From Chromera velia (Eukaryota > Sar > Chromeraceae), in assembly GCA_018398765.1 (NCBI GenBank), contig JAHBMJ010004762.1, forward strand, positions 54,656 through 78,020: a DNA stretch of 23,365 bases, in the 5' to 3' direction. Below the pieces are notes generated by a model. It was not told the origin of the DNA. It made no database searches and saw nothing but the letters and a program-made list of their open reading frames with translations. The translations under genes were made by a program, and so were the position numbers. This document shows positions 1 through 9,722 of the stretch, one piece after another (within the stretch, counting starts at the first letter, position 1; every line of letters starts with the position of its first letter).

Positions 1-19
1 CCCCCCCCCCCCCCCCCCC
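1..19. repeat. Poly-C tract at the window edge
   Basis: The window opens with nineteen consecutive C residues. Read in the frame of the downstream gene they encode a proline run, so this is coding low complexity. The tract may continue to the left of the window. Confidence 0.9.
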
Positions 20-2297
20 TGCCCCTTCTACTGCCCTCTCAAAGTCCCTCAGAAAGGCCCAACCTCCTCCCAAGCGTCCTGTTCCCCTCGCCAAAGCGGC
101 AAGTGCCTCCTCGGGCGGCGTCTTCGGAGGAGTTTCACTCAAGTCGAGCAGTGCAACCTCAAAGGTTAGACAAGAAATCGCAGCACAGCGTGAAAAGGAT
201 GATGACGATGCAGACACAAAGGAGGATCCTTCTTTTGAAGCATTTGAAGATTCCAAGCAGCCTAATGCAGCACCCGCAGAAGAAGAGAAAGAGAAGGAGA
301 AGAAGGAAGGAGACACTTCCGAAGACATCCCAAAAGAAACCCCGTCTTCAGACACTGGTGATGTGCCGCCTCCCAAAGCTTTACCTGAAGCGGGAGGAGA
401 GGCAGAAAACGAAAAAATAACAGAAGAAGAAGAAGCCAAGAAAGAGGAAGAGGCGGCAGACGCATTGGCGTTTCTCAAAGACATGCAGGCACAGGAGGGC
501 AACCAAAACGAAAAACCGAAACTGTCTTCGAGACCTCCAGGTGATTTGTTGGTTTCGGAGGAGGAAGAGAGACAGACCCGCAGAATGCAGGAGCTCCAGG
601 CAAATCTTGCCTCCATCACTACCCCCTCACCCCCCCCACTCCCCCCTCCAGTCCACGAAAATCCACCAAAGTCCTCCCCCCCCAAAACGACTCGATTCGC
701 CCCCCCACCCCCAGCCCCACCTCAGGATGTCGTCCCTCCGCGGCAGGCGACTTTCGCTTCACGCCAAAGCCAAAGCGGAATCACTCGAAGTTCCGTCTCC
801 ACGGCCGGCCGGCCCTCCCGCGGCCTTTCCCTCCTCGACGCCACAGACGCTCTCTTCTCGGACCCGCCCCCTACGGCTCAATCCCGTCCGAAGGGCCGCC
901 CTCCCCGCAAGAGCGTCGTCCTCACCAGCAAGAATAAACGCATGACACTCGTTGCAGATGTCAATTTGGATTTTGAGCCAGACGTAGACTCTCCTGCGTC
1001 CGGTGTTCCCAGCAGCAGTGCGGCTGCGGGGAAGGCTGTCGGCCCTCGGAAGGGCCTCACATTCCGAATGCCCTCCGTCAGCGATGAGGAGGACGAAGAC
1101 GTCACACCCCAGAGAGGGGATGTAGCTCGGTCAAGCATCAACTCACGAGGAGGCCGTAGCACCATTGTGTCCTCTCGGAGGGATTCGGAGAGAAGAGAGT
1201 CCGACATCAGTGACATGGGGGGATATCTGGGGAGGATGCGGGCGTCTATGTGGGTGGGAGACAGGGGGGCAGCAGAGAAGCAGAAAGGTGGTGTAGGCAT
1301 AGAAGGAGGGAAGGATTCAGATTTTCACACTCAGCTTGTCAGAGCTGGCACTACAGATCGCATGAGACTTCTGAGACGGTCTGCAACCTTTCGAGTTCGA
1401 CAGCTCCCTGCGAAGACCCTGTGGAGGCAGGCCTGCCCTCGCGGCAACGCCTTTGAAGTTCGTCCCTCGGGAGTGCTTGCGTGGAAGAATGAACTGTCCA
1501 ACATGGAGACGGCTGAGGAGGTCATTGGGCAGTGCTTCACCGCAGGGGACGGCACGACCCCTATAGACAAAAAAGGAATGGGGGGCGGTCACGAGGTCGC
1601 AGAAAAACCTCACGCAGTCACAATATTCACCGAAATCGGAGCCTCAGGTAACCGGGGATGCTGGTCAGTAGGGTTGCAGGCGGGGAATATGTCCTTCACT
1701 TTTGCTCCCGGGGCGCCAGGAGGGGCTCTGAGAGTGAGGGGGGCGTGTGACATCACCCCAGGGGGGCGTGTGGGGGCCTCCCAGAGGGCCTCCGTGGTTG
1801 CCTCGGCCTTGTTGGAGAAATTGGATGACACACAGGAAGGGGGGTCGAAGGAGAGCCCGAGAAGGGGGGCAAAGGAAGGGGCGGGAGGAGGGGGGGTGGC
1901 TGGGAAAGTGCAAGAATGCGACATGGGTTTCACTCCGACTGAGGAAAAGAATGGTAAGGTGGTGATGCACAGCTGGCGACTTCAGTGCCGAGACGACGGT
2001 CGGGTGAAGTTAACGGTAGTCGATCCTGCAAGCGGGCAAAAGTGGGGTCAAACGTTTTACACCACCTTGCCTTTTCTGGTTGCAAGTAGTGGTGTCACCG
2101 GCCCTGTAGGAATCCGAAGGAGCCACAAAGCTCGGCTGTCGGAGGCTGAGAAGGCGAGGAACGGAATGGAGCTCCGAGATCTTGCCGACAAGGCAGTCGC
2201 CTTCTTTGGAAACGTGCGCATGTACGCTGGAGAATTTGACACTGAAACTGTCAGTCAGGAGATCGGAGTCAGAAAACTTATTTCTGCAAGATTTTGA
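3..2297 (+). CDS. 3' part of a proline-rich, acidic protein of unknown function (5' partial)
   Basis: Frame 3 is open from the first bases to a TGA at 2295-2297, giving 764 visible residues. There is no start in this part, so the gene begins left of the window; the first in-frame ATG (363) is internal. Order seen: a poly-proline start; a Lys/Glu-rich acidic stretch with coiled-coil character (about 190-500); a proline-rich block at about 620-740 with PPPLPPP and APPPPAPP, the kind of motif bound by profilin, SH3 or EVH1 domains; a Ser/Arg-rich basic region (750-1300); and a more regular C-terminal region (1320-2297) with normal hydrophobic content, interrupted by a Gly/Lys/Glu-rich insert near 1820-1910. 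I do not recognise the C-terminal domain. A cytoskeletal or scaffold role is only a guess from the poly-proline block. The gene ends 60 bases before an AATAAA, and the next gene on the same strand starts close behind. Confidence 0.85.
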   Translation, partial: PPPPPPAPSTALSKSLRKAQPPPKRPVPLAKAASASSGGVFGGVSLKSSSATSKVRQEIAAQREKDDDDADTKEDPSFEAFEDSKQPNAAPAEEEKEKEKKEGDTSEDIPKETPSSDTGDVPPPKALPEAGGEAENEKITEEEEAKKEEEAADALAFLKDMQAQEGNQNEKPKLSSRPPGDLLVSEEEERQTRRMQELQANLASITTPSPPPLPPPVHENPPKSSPPKTTRFAPPPPAPPQDVVPPRQATFASRQSQSGITRSSVSTAGRPSRGLSLLDATDALFSDPPPTAQSRPKGRPPRKSVVLTSKNKRMTLVADVNLDFEPDVDSPASGVPSSSAAAGKAVGPRKGLTFRMPSVSDEEDEDVTPQRGDVARSSINSRGGRSTIVSSRRDSERRESDISDMGGYLGRMRASMWVGDRGAAEKQKGGVGIEGGKDSDFHTQLVRAGTTDRMRLLRRSATFRVRQLPAKTLWRQACPRGNAFEVRPSGVLAWKNELSNMETAEEVIGQCFTAGDGTTPIDKKGMGGGHEVAEKPHAVTIFTEIGASGNRGCWSVGLQAGNMSFTFAPGAPGGALRVRGACDITPGGRVGASQRASVVASALLEKLDDTQEGGSKESPRRGAKEGAGGGGVAGKVQECDMGFTPTEEKNGKVVMHSWRLQCRDDGRVKLTVVDPASGQKWGQTFYTTLPFLVASSGVTGPVGIRRSHKARLSEAEKARNGMELRDLADKAVAFFGNVRMYAGEFDTETVSQEIGVRKLISARF

Positions 2298-2356
2298 GAG
2301 TTAGTTCTTCTTCTGCATGCGCCGTCCTGTGCTGAAGAGAAGACATTTCTGCTGCC

Positions 2357-2362
2357 AATAAA
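2357..2362 (+). terminator. AATAAA polyadenylation signal of the first gene
   Basis: A perfect AATAAA lies 60 bases after the stop codon of the upstream gene, followed by AT-rich sequence. The position and strand fit a 3' end signal. Cleavage would fall only a few tens of bases before the next gene's proposed first exon, so the two transcription units are tightly packed. Confidence 0.55.
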
Positions 2363-2401
2363 TTAAAAACATATTTGTATGACAGTGAGAGATTGAGCAT
2401 C

Positions 2402-4875
2402 ATGTCCGTCAGGACCTTCTGCGCTCAGTTGACAGCCGCGCCTGCAATTCGCTTCTTCTTTTGTCTACTCTATCCATCCCACTATCCCCTTGGTTGAACT
2501 CTTTCAGAGAGAGAGAGAGAGAGAGAGAGAAAGAGGGAGAAAGAATTTTGTAAGTGCAGAATTCCATTGTGTACGTGAACTTTTCTGTATCTTTCTTTGT
2601 GCTCGCAGGACGCACGGGATGCCTGCGCAAAGGCTGAGGAACTAGGTGAGTATGTTGGGTCCTTGTCAGTGGGTTTCTCGGTTCCCTGGTTTTGTCTTTA
2701 AAACGGCGTCTTCTGGTTAATTCTGATTTGCTTCTCTGGGACCTCGCTGTGGTCTGTCTAGACTGTTGTGTGCACCTTTTCTACTTTGTGCAGCAAACAC
2801 CCGCAGTGCGGCGTTAGGGAGCACGATGAGAGGAAGGGGGGCCTCGAGGGGGGCTCTGTGGAGATTCGACATCGATCCCGATCAGGGGGTCAGTTCTGGT
2901 TTGATTGGGGGGGAATTGGAGGATCCTGATCCTTGTTTGATTGGGGGGGAATGGGAGGATCCTGATCCTTGTTTGATTGGGGGGGAATGGGAGGATCCTG
3001 ATCGTTGTTTGATTGGGGGGGAATGGGAGGATCCTGATCGTTGCAAGAGCTGTTGTGAGGAGGAAAATCTTGCTTGTAGAGTGAACTTTGGAGGTGTACA
3101 AGGGGTCTCACCGACATGTTCGTCTGATCCGCTTGCTTGTTTTTTGTGAGTCAATACTGATTTTTTGAACGTTTGCCTTTTCCTACCTCAGCCACTATCC
3201 CTCGCGAAGTCGCAGAGAAGAGTCTCTTGTCTTCCATTTTTTCTGTCCGCACATGTACTTTCTTTTGAACTTCATTTTTTTCTGACATGAATTTTTGGAT
3301 GAGTCCTTGCAGCAACGCCTAACCGAGGTGTTTGAGTACCTAGACTCCGACAAAGACGGTGCACTGAACCTTTCAGAATTTCGTCAGTCAGAGACTTAGG
3401 TAGTCCGGTAGTCAGGTACTAAGGAAGAGATACCGAGACTATGAGTTGTGGGAAGAATATGCATCAAGGACAAATGGAGAGTTCAATGGATGACTGTGTT
3501 GATGGGTGAGTAGGCGTGAAGGTGAAAAGACTCTCAGGGTTGCCCTTTGATCTTGAGAAGGTGAAAGAGGGACTTCTGAAAGGAAGAAGGAAAGAGAGAC
3601 GAGGAAGCATGAATCAGAGTCAAACCAGGAAACCAAACATGGAAATAAAAAAGTACAGACACGCACACGGAGAGAGTGCATGGTCGAACAGCTAGCGACA
3701 GACCGCCCGTCTGATGCATAGCATCTTCCAGTGCTTGCTGCAGCATGCACTTCTTTATGTCGATTGGTCAACTCGCGACAAATCTGATTACCCGTCTCTG
3801 CATGGCATGAAGCCACTTAGAATCACCCTAGCTGCAGAATGCTTTTCTTTCCAATCAAGAGCATCTCGATGGGAAGAATAAACAAACGAACCGGCTGGCT
3901 GACTTGCTCTTCTTCCGATTTATGTCCTGCAGAACGGCTGGTCCGAGCGATGGGAATTCTCCTCTCGGACGGGCAGATCGGCGAGATTTTCGAAAGTCAG
4001 CCTACACTTCACACATCATGCGTTTGTTTCAATAAAACACTGCGACTTCTGTAAAGGCCAGAAGCCTTGTTGATCCTATTACATCCCATTCTCGAACTCT
4101 ACAATGGACCGGCTCCTATTTTCTTATCGTCTCTGAGGCCTTTCTCGTTCGAGCCTTGACCTGAATGTGTCCATCTGTCTGCCGCTCTTTTCGCATCAAC
4201 TATGTTTTCACTTGTTGCATGTGCTTCCCGTGCAATGCCTGCAACATGCGGCCTCTGTGTCTGTGTCTACCTGCCTGTGCAGTCATCAAAGAGGCAGATG
4301 GGAAGGCGATGGTGGGGAGCATCGGCGGAGTGATGAGCTCCTTCCTTTCGATGTCAGTCGGTCGATTTGGGAGTCAGGGAGTTAGTCAGCCAGTCAGTCA
4401 GTGAACCTGTCGACCAGTCAGTTAGTCAGAGCGTCAGTTAGTGTGAGTGACTCACTCAGCCAGTGGATTGGCGACATGATGGAAGGGAGGCAGGGTAGGG
4501 GGTGGTACGGATTTCTGCGGGCAAAATTTCATCCAAGGAAGAGAGACCGCTCCAGCACGAGTGAGAAAAAGAAAAAAAGGGACAGAGAGAGAGACAGAGA
4601 GAGAGTGAGAGCGAGATGCGAGGGGCGGTAGCGATTCGATGTGTAAACTTGTCGCAGGTGTTTCTTTTCTTCTCAGAACAGCGGTGGAATTGATGTGCAA
4701 ACAGCCTGTAGCGGATGCAATAACAAGAGAAGCTTAAAGATCTTGAATTCCACATTTTTGTGCGCTCGCTGAAGCACGTGTCGATGGATGCTCCCTCGCG
4801 ATTCAACGGCTCTCTTGAATGAGTTTACGCGTGCAAAAAACGCCGGCTGTTTGATGATGAGCTTTTCTGCTCCTA

Positions 4876-4912
<37 letters not shown>

Positions 4913-6595
4913 GCGACGATCAGAACAGAGAGACGGAACTCTACGAGGCACTTCGCCTCTTCGACCCGGCACGTTACGGAAGAGTCCCCTGGCCTCTCAT
5001 GCAGGAAGTCGTGGTCAGTTTGCAGCACACTCGCTTACTGCGTACGTATGCATCTGCGCAGATGCCTCCATACATGAAGGCACAGCCGGTCTGTCGTGTG
5101 CGTGCGTCTCTTTTGAGTGCGTGAAGGCGACAGCAGAACCCTTCTGTGTCCTTGCTGCACGAAGTCTCTGACACGACGCCGGACTTCTCGTACCCTGTTT
5201 TGTCTGATTTTGTCTTGACAGTTTCAACCCCGAGTCTGCTCTTTCCACACTGAACGGCGCGAAGTACCATTTCCGCTCCATCCGTATCCCGATTGCGCTC
5301 TTTTGGTGGTGTTCGACTGAAATTCTGTTATTGGGTTCTGCTGCGCTACTTTTTAGCTGAGTGAATTGTCCACCAAATTGTTGATTGCACGCAGACGCAG
5401 ACGGGACAGAGAATCACAAACGAGGAGCTCGAGGACATCAGAGCGGATGCAGATGCTCTAGTCTGTTTACAAGTATGAATGAATATGTATTGGTCGCAAG
5501 CGCACGCTCGCTTGCTCGCTGAATTTTGGTTTTACGTATTTTGTGACCATCCTGCTTCTCACAGCGTCTATGTCTGTCTGTCCGTCCGTCTGTCTGTCTG
5601 TCCATGAAAACAACAGAGAGAGAAACCCTTCTCTATGTTTCTGTTCCTCTGTCTATCTCTTTGTCTGTCTATCTGCCTGTCTGTCTGTCTGTCAGTCTGT
5701 CGGAGTGAGTGAGTGTCGATCCTCTCTCTCTCTCTCTCTCTCTCTCTCAGTGTGTGTGGGGGGGGAGGGGGGGTTGTGTGTGTCTGCGTCAGTGTTTTTG
5801 TATGTCAGTGTGGTCTGTGTGCTTGTCTCTCTCCGAGTCTGCCTATCTATGCCTGTCTGTCGATGAGAAGATTCCCTCAACCCCGACTTTCTGCGGCCTT
5901 CCGCTTCCATAGGATTGCTTGCTCTCTCTCTGTCTGCCTTTTGAGTCGATTCAATCCTTCTGTCTCCATTTCTCTTGGTCTTCGATCCCTGCAGGGCACT
6001 TCAATCATCAAAGACGAAATCGTGGACTGTCGGCAGTTTGCAAAATTGTCAGTTAGTCTGTCTTTAACAGCCACTAACACACCCGCATACTAATCAACGA
6101 GTATCTGTGCGATCATTTCTCATACAGGGTCTTGTCCTATTCGCTTTTCCGGTCCGATTTGTGAGGGTCTGTGAGCTTTGCCACCCGATACGGAGCTAGT
6201 CAGGCTGTCCTGGCTAGTAGCTTCAGGCAAAAGTCCGATGAGGCCATCTTTCTCCGAAGCGTAAAAAACGGGGATAAAAAATGAATGACTCTGTTTTTAA
6301 CTCAATGACACAAATCGACGCTCAACTGGAAAATGTGGTCTATACATCTGCATACATCCTCTCCTTCCAGAAGGAGCAGTCACGCTAGGCTGGTTTTGCT
6401 CGCTTCATGTATGCATGAGGTGAAACCTCTTCCACGCTAGCACAAAGATATGGGGTATCCGCTGTGACCTGTTGCACTCATTTGTGCCCTCATCTTCTTT
6501 GCAGGCTTCTCTATCACGCCAGCAACGGGTCAACCTGTCCGTGCAACGTCCTGAATCCGAAGAAACAGCGTGGCGGGTGGAGGAACCAACAGTAG
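2402..6595 (+). CDS. Calmodulin/myosin-light-chain-like EF-hand protein, ten exons
   Basis: Proposed exons: 2402-2407, 2609-2645, 2794-2888, 3313-3382, 3933-3995, 4283-4352, 4914-5013, 5395-5472, 5995-6047 and 6505-6595 (TAG). All junctions are GT-AG, the phases agree throughout, and the 663-nt sum gives about 220 residues. EF-hand 1 is canonical: the loop DSDKDGALNLSEF follows the helix LTEVFEYL (exon 4), and its exit helix QRLVRAMG crosses into exon 5. EF-hand 2 (IKEADGKAMVG), EF-hand 3 (FDPARYGRVPWPLM) and EF-hand 4 (ending VDCRQFAKLL) keep the helices but lack loop ligands. The linker TGQRITNEELEDI matches the calmodulin linker before EF-hand 4. This points to a calmodulin-superfamily protein of the light-chain or centrin type that binds at most one calcium ion and probably acts as a structural subunit. 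Weak points: the two-codon first exon (MS) could be replaced by a start at 2826 in exon 3, and exon 8 may end at 5460 (GTCTGT) instead of 5472 (GTATGA), both in phase. The C-terminal tail after EF-hand 4 (YHASNG to RNQQ) has no family counterpart that I recognise. Confidence 0.75.
2506..2531. repeat. (GA)n microsatellite
   Basis: About thirteen GA units sit in the first proposed intron of the EF-hand gene. It is simple sequence with no coding signal. Confidence 0.85.
2899..3042 (+). repeat. 36-bp minisatellite, four tandem copies
   Basis: Four head-to-tail copies start at 2899, 2935, 2971 and 3007. They differ at only a few bases (AATT/AATG and CCTT/CGTT variants). Each contains a run of seven G and a doubled GATC core. 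The unit is a multiple of three and the array is open in the frame of the preceding exon, where it would encode the 12-residue repeat LIGGEWEDPDPC. It falls in the proposed intron 2889-3312 of the EF-hand gene. Confidence 0.95.
4371..4470. repeat. Degenerate GTCAGT-rich tract
   Basis: Short irregular iterations of CAGT/TAGT/CAGC occur just after the exon that ends at 4352, inside the intron. Many copies of GTCAGT look like splice donors, and the real donor GTCAGT at 4353 is the first of them. Confidence 0.6.
4579..4612. repeat. Purine-rich (GA)n-like tract
   Basis: A GA-rich simple-sequence stretch interrupted by AC and TG steps, located in an intron of the EF-hand gene. Confidence 0.6.
4879..4909 (+). 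repeat. (CT)n microsatellite serving as polypyrimidine tract
   Basis: About fifteen CT units end in TGCAG directly before the exon starting at 4914. The repeat forms the whole polypyrimidine tract of this 3' splice site, so its length could affect splicing. Confidence 0.85.
5568..5860. repeat. GTCT/CT/GT-rich microsatellite cluster
   Basis: GTCT tetranucleotide runs (about 5568-5605 and 5640-5702), a (CT)n run (about 5727-5749) and a G-rich stretch occupy an intron of the EF-hand gene. Apparent ORFs over this stretch are low-complexity Ser/Leu/Cys/Val runs and are not credible genes. Confidence 0.85.
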
Positions 6596-6859
6596 CGGAC
6601 GAGAAGCGCGTCAGCTTCTTTAATGTGTTTTCTCAAAAGTAAGCCGACCCAGAAACAAAGATGAAGCAATAAGAGGACACAAGGACATACAGAGACCGAG
6701 AGAGAGACATTCATTTGGAACATAGAAAAGTACCGACAGGATTGATACAAAGAGCCATGTAGTAACTTGGAATGAAGCCATGGCCGTGTTTCTTTCAAAT
6801 GTAATCACGGACTGGCAGGTAGATCCTGCATAAAAATTGACAGTATTAGACAGTATCAT

Positions 6860-7245
6860 TGTTCCGGTACATTTTTTTTTTCAAAATTGTGCCAACGTAC
6901 CAATTGTTTTTTCCCCATAGATTTTTCTATGATTAGCATTAAATCATGTATAAGTCTAGGCTAGTCTAGAGTCTAGGTATAAAGTCAAATTCTGAAATTT
7001 AATGCTAGCATATCATTTAATAAGATCATGAAAACATTTTAGAAAATATATCTAGAAACATGTTGATGCCAGTATTGATCACTTGCACGTACTTTATTCA
7101 AAATTCTAGACTTTGAATTGCTGCAACATACTTATTAGAATTCAAGTTTTTCAATTAAATTTGTAACAAATTATATTGATTTATTGTTGCATGAAGCTAT
7201 ACTTGCTTTTTGAATTGTTTTCAATCGAGCTAGGCATGTCACAGC
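6860..7245. other. AT-rich island
   Basis: The base composition shifts sharply to AT-rich compared with the roughly half-GC sequence around it. The stretch has no sustained ORF and no recognised element ends. It contains CTAGTCTAG and CTAGGTATA-like short motifs. A similar but weaker AT bias continues at about 7500-7660. Confidence 0.65.
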
Positions 7246-7459
7246 AAAAAAAAAAGAAAAAAAATCTGTAGAAAAACGAGTTATCTACTTTTTTTTTCTT
7301 TTTTGGGGGGGGGGCCTGCAACACCTTGCAACTCTCGTGCCACACCCGTGCAGCAGCTAAACAACATGCAGTTGTTTTAGATAAAAAAAAAGAAAAAAAG
7401 AAAAAAAAAAAAACCTGACAAAGAAAGTTATTTACTTTTTTTTTTCTCTGTGGGGGGGG
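7246..7459. repeat. Duplicated poly-A / poly-T / poly-G cassettes
   Basis: Two related blocks, 7246-7314 and 7383-7459, share one architecture: an A-rich tract with scattered G, a short spacer with GTTAT(C/T)TAC, a T tract, then a run of 8-10 G. In each block the A and T tracts can pair as a hairpin. The blocks are separated by about 70 bases of mixed sequence. Confidence 0.8.
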
Positions 7460-8080
7460 CATTGACTTACTCTGTGATACCCCTAGCAACCAAGTTCAAT
7501 GTCTCTTAATTCACTTTTGTTTGAGGGGGTCACAACTAAACATCTAAGTAAACATTCAATCTGGAGACATTACAAAATTTAACACCTTTTAAACTTTCAA
7601 TTTCAATCTTTGTACGTCGTTTTACCCCTAGTTTTACCCAATATATGATGTTTATATGATCATTTCCTGCAGGGCCTAGCTCAAATAGTTTTCTTTTGTC
7701 CTTCCCTGCACGGGTTTCTGATTCAGTGTTTGTTCTTCAATTGTGTGCAACAGTTTGTTTACATCAGTTTGTAAAAGACAGACAGGTTAGATTAATGAGA
7801 AAATCTCATTAGTGGTCCAGGCGCAGAGGACACAGCAGGTAGGACGTTGAAAAAAGGATGCATGATCGTCTGTCTGCGTCCGTTGATTGAATCGCGACAG
7901 AAGCGCCGAGACAAAAAGCAGCAAAGATCGATACCGGCGGAAAAACGGCATGACGTGAATGGTGAATTGGTTGTTTTGAAAATTCGTGCATACAACTCTC
8001 CCTCGATCTTGCCCTGAGTCATGACTGAGCCCTGTCTCGGGCTTTTCTTCCTTTGTTCCCTCCGCCCATCGTGTTTTCGT

Positions 8081-8125
8081 TCCCTTCTTTCTTTCTTCCT
8101 TCCTTCCTTCCTTTCTTTCTTTCTT
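8081..8125. repeat. TTCC/CTTT microsatellite
   Basis: Iterated TTCC and TTTC tetranucleotides form a strong pyrimidine tract on the plus strand. A second shorter run of the same unit lies at 8286-8310. Confidence 0.85.
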
Positions 8126-8181
8126 CATGCATGAATGCCGACAAATGCTGGCATGATAAAATTCCTTCACTTTATATCCAG

Positions 8182-8249
8182 AAGTCGATCTCGAGTATCA
8201 CAAGTTCATCAAAGACGAGAAAGCAGCGAAAGATCCGACAGGATCAGAT
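8182..8249 (+). other. Possible isolated coding exon
   Basis: A pyrimidine-rich stretch ending TATATCCAG precedes an open segment reading VDLEYHKFIKDEKAAKD, followed by a GTCGGT donor. The phase would be 1 on entry and 0 on exit. The residues loosely recall the exit helix of an EF-hand, but the spacing does not match the consensus. I cannot connect it in frame with the exons of the EF-hand gene. In phase it could precede the exon at 10732. It may be a pseudo-exon or chance. Confidence 0.25.
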
Positions 8250-8440
8250 GTCGGTTCTGTCCGGAAACGAGAAATCTCTTTTTGCCTTCCTTCCTTCCTT
8301 CCTTCCTTCCGTGCCGCAGGCCTCCCTGCTGTTGCTGCATGCGTGCCTTGTCTTTCTCTCTCTCCATGTTTTGTTGCCTCCCATTACCAATGCTTAACTC
8401 CTCCCGGTATTTCTCCATCCTTCCGCCCCTCCCATTCAAT

Positions 8441-8695
8441 ATCAACTGTTTCTTGTCCATCGACTGATGAACGACAAAAAAGAAAACACAAAACTGAATC
8501 CTGAGATGCGGACCGAGGCTGTCATGAGGAAGCTGCCGAGAAGAGACAAATGGGAAGCGAACAGAAGAAGAGTTCAGACAAAATTCTCCCAAAGAAACTT
8601 TTATTGAGAGAGTCGTTTGAATGGAATGCACAAGTTCCGATACATCGATTTTTCAGACTCTTTTTCTGCCTCGGTTGGATTACCAACCTTCGTTC
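8441..8695. repeat. Duplicated segment, copy 1
   Basis: About 255 bases are clearly related to 9723-9999. Both begin ATCAACTGTTTCTTGTCCAT and end around GGATTACCAAC(C/T)TTCGTTC, with near-identity over the first 35 and last 80 bases and more divergence in the middle. The copies are direct repeats about 1.3 kb apart. Neither strand shows an intact conserved ORF through the whole unit. Confidence 0.85.
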
Positions 8696-8825
8696 CTGGG
8701 GGGACCACACAAAACACATGCATGAGACCTTCTTGCCTATGTGTGTGCGGTGTGAAAAATGAAAAGACGTTTGGGTTTGTGCTGCGTGTAAGGCTCTGTA
8801 AGCATTCCTATTCAGGTGTGTTCAT

Positions 8826-8900
8826 GGGAGAGCGAGCGAGCGAGAGAGAGAGAGGGGGAGAGAGAGAGGGAGAGAGAGAGGGAGAGAGAGAGAGAGAGAG
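8826..8900. repeat. (GA)n microsatellite
   Basis: About 75 bases of GA units interrupted by GC and GG steps. Frames over it give only Arg/Glu or Ser/Leu runs. Confidence 0.9.
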
Positions 8901-9525
8901 GATAGGAGACTGTGCAAAGTCTTCGCAGCAGTCTGGACTGAGCACCTTCTTGGGGTAAACAAAAACAGCAGAAAGGACATGCATGCATGAGGAGGCGAGG
9001 ATCTTCTGTCTGCATCTACTGATTGAGGAGGATCAATGAAAGAAAACAGTGGGGAATCCGATGGGTCCCTTCCGCATCTGTAGCTTCACCCTTTCCTGGC
9101 CCTGGCTTCCAATTTATTTTTCCCTTTTTTCCTTCAAGCCTGCCTGTCTTCTTTTCGTGAATGCACTCTCCCGCCCTGCTGCCCCCTCTGTCGCTGTGCC
9201 TGTGTCGCTGCCTCCATCCCCCGATAATTCAATCCATCCCGTCCTTCCTTCATACACCCTTTTCTGCATGATGCACGTTATAGGTATGGTATGATGACCA
9301 AGAGACTCCGATTGAATTCTTAAAAACAAGACGGGCTCAAATTCCAACCCCCTTACATTACATGTTCATTTTCCAGGCACTCATTCTCCCTCCTTCTCCA
9401 CCGCCTTTCGTGTCCCAAATTTGCACAATTGCCTTTTGTACCGACTATTTGGTGATCTGGACACACGTGTTCATTCATCGACTTTCTACACATCATTATC
9501 ACTCACTCATTTACTCATTCACCTT

Positions 9526-9649
9526 CTCTGTCTCTCTCTCTATGTCTGCCCGTCTGTGTCTCTCTCTCTGTCTGCCCGTCTGTGTCTCTCTGTCCGTCTC
9601 CCCGTCGAGAGAGACTCACTGCCTCACTCACTCACTCACTCACTCACTT

Positions 9650-9690
<41 letters not shown>
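9526..9690. repeat. Compound microsatellite (CT, CTGTCTGC, ACTC, CA)
   Basis: Successive simple tracts are seen: CT/TGTC-rich (9526-9600), about seven ACTC units (9622-9650), then about eighteen CA units (9652-9688). The array lies immediately before copy 2 of the duplicated segment. Confidence 0.9.
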
Positions 9691-9694
<4 letters not shown>

Positions 9695-9722
9695 CTTTTG
9701 CTCCTCACCCTTCCATGCAATC

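Noticed and set aside
103-465. Open frames at 103-420 (plus) and 262-465 (minus)
   Set aside because: They overlap the long continuous frame of the first gene, which is open from the window start, and consist of Arg/Lys or Leu runs typical of shadow frames over GA-rich DNA.
2814-3154. Minus-strand open frames with IPPQSN-type repeats
   Set aside because: They exist only because the 36-bp minisatellite is a multiple of three; there is no support outside the array.
5543-6093. Plus-strand frames rich in Ser, Leu, Cys and Val
   Set aside because: They are translations of GTCT/CT/GT microsatellites inside an intron of the EF-hand gene; only the segment 5995-6047 is used as an exon.
7181-7489. 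Minus-strand frame of Phe and Lys runs
   Set aside because: It is produced by the duplicated A and T tracts.
8209-8631. Minus-strand 140-codon frame and the similar frame at 9705-9935
   Set aside because: They cover the two copies of the duplicated segment. Substitutions between copies do not favour one frame clearly and the frames do not stay open together, so I treat the unit as noncoding.
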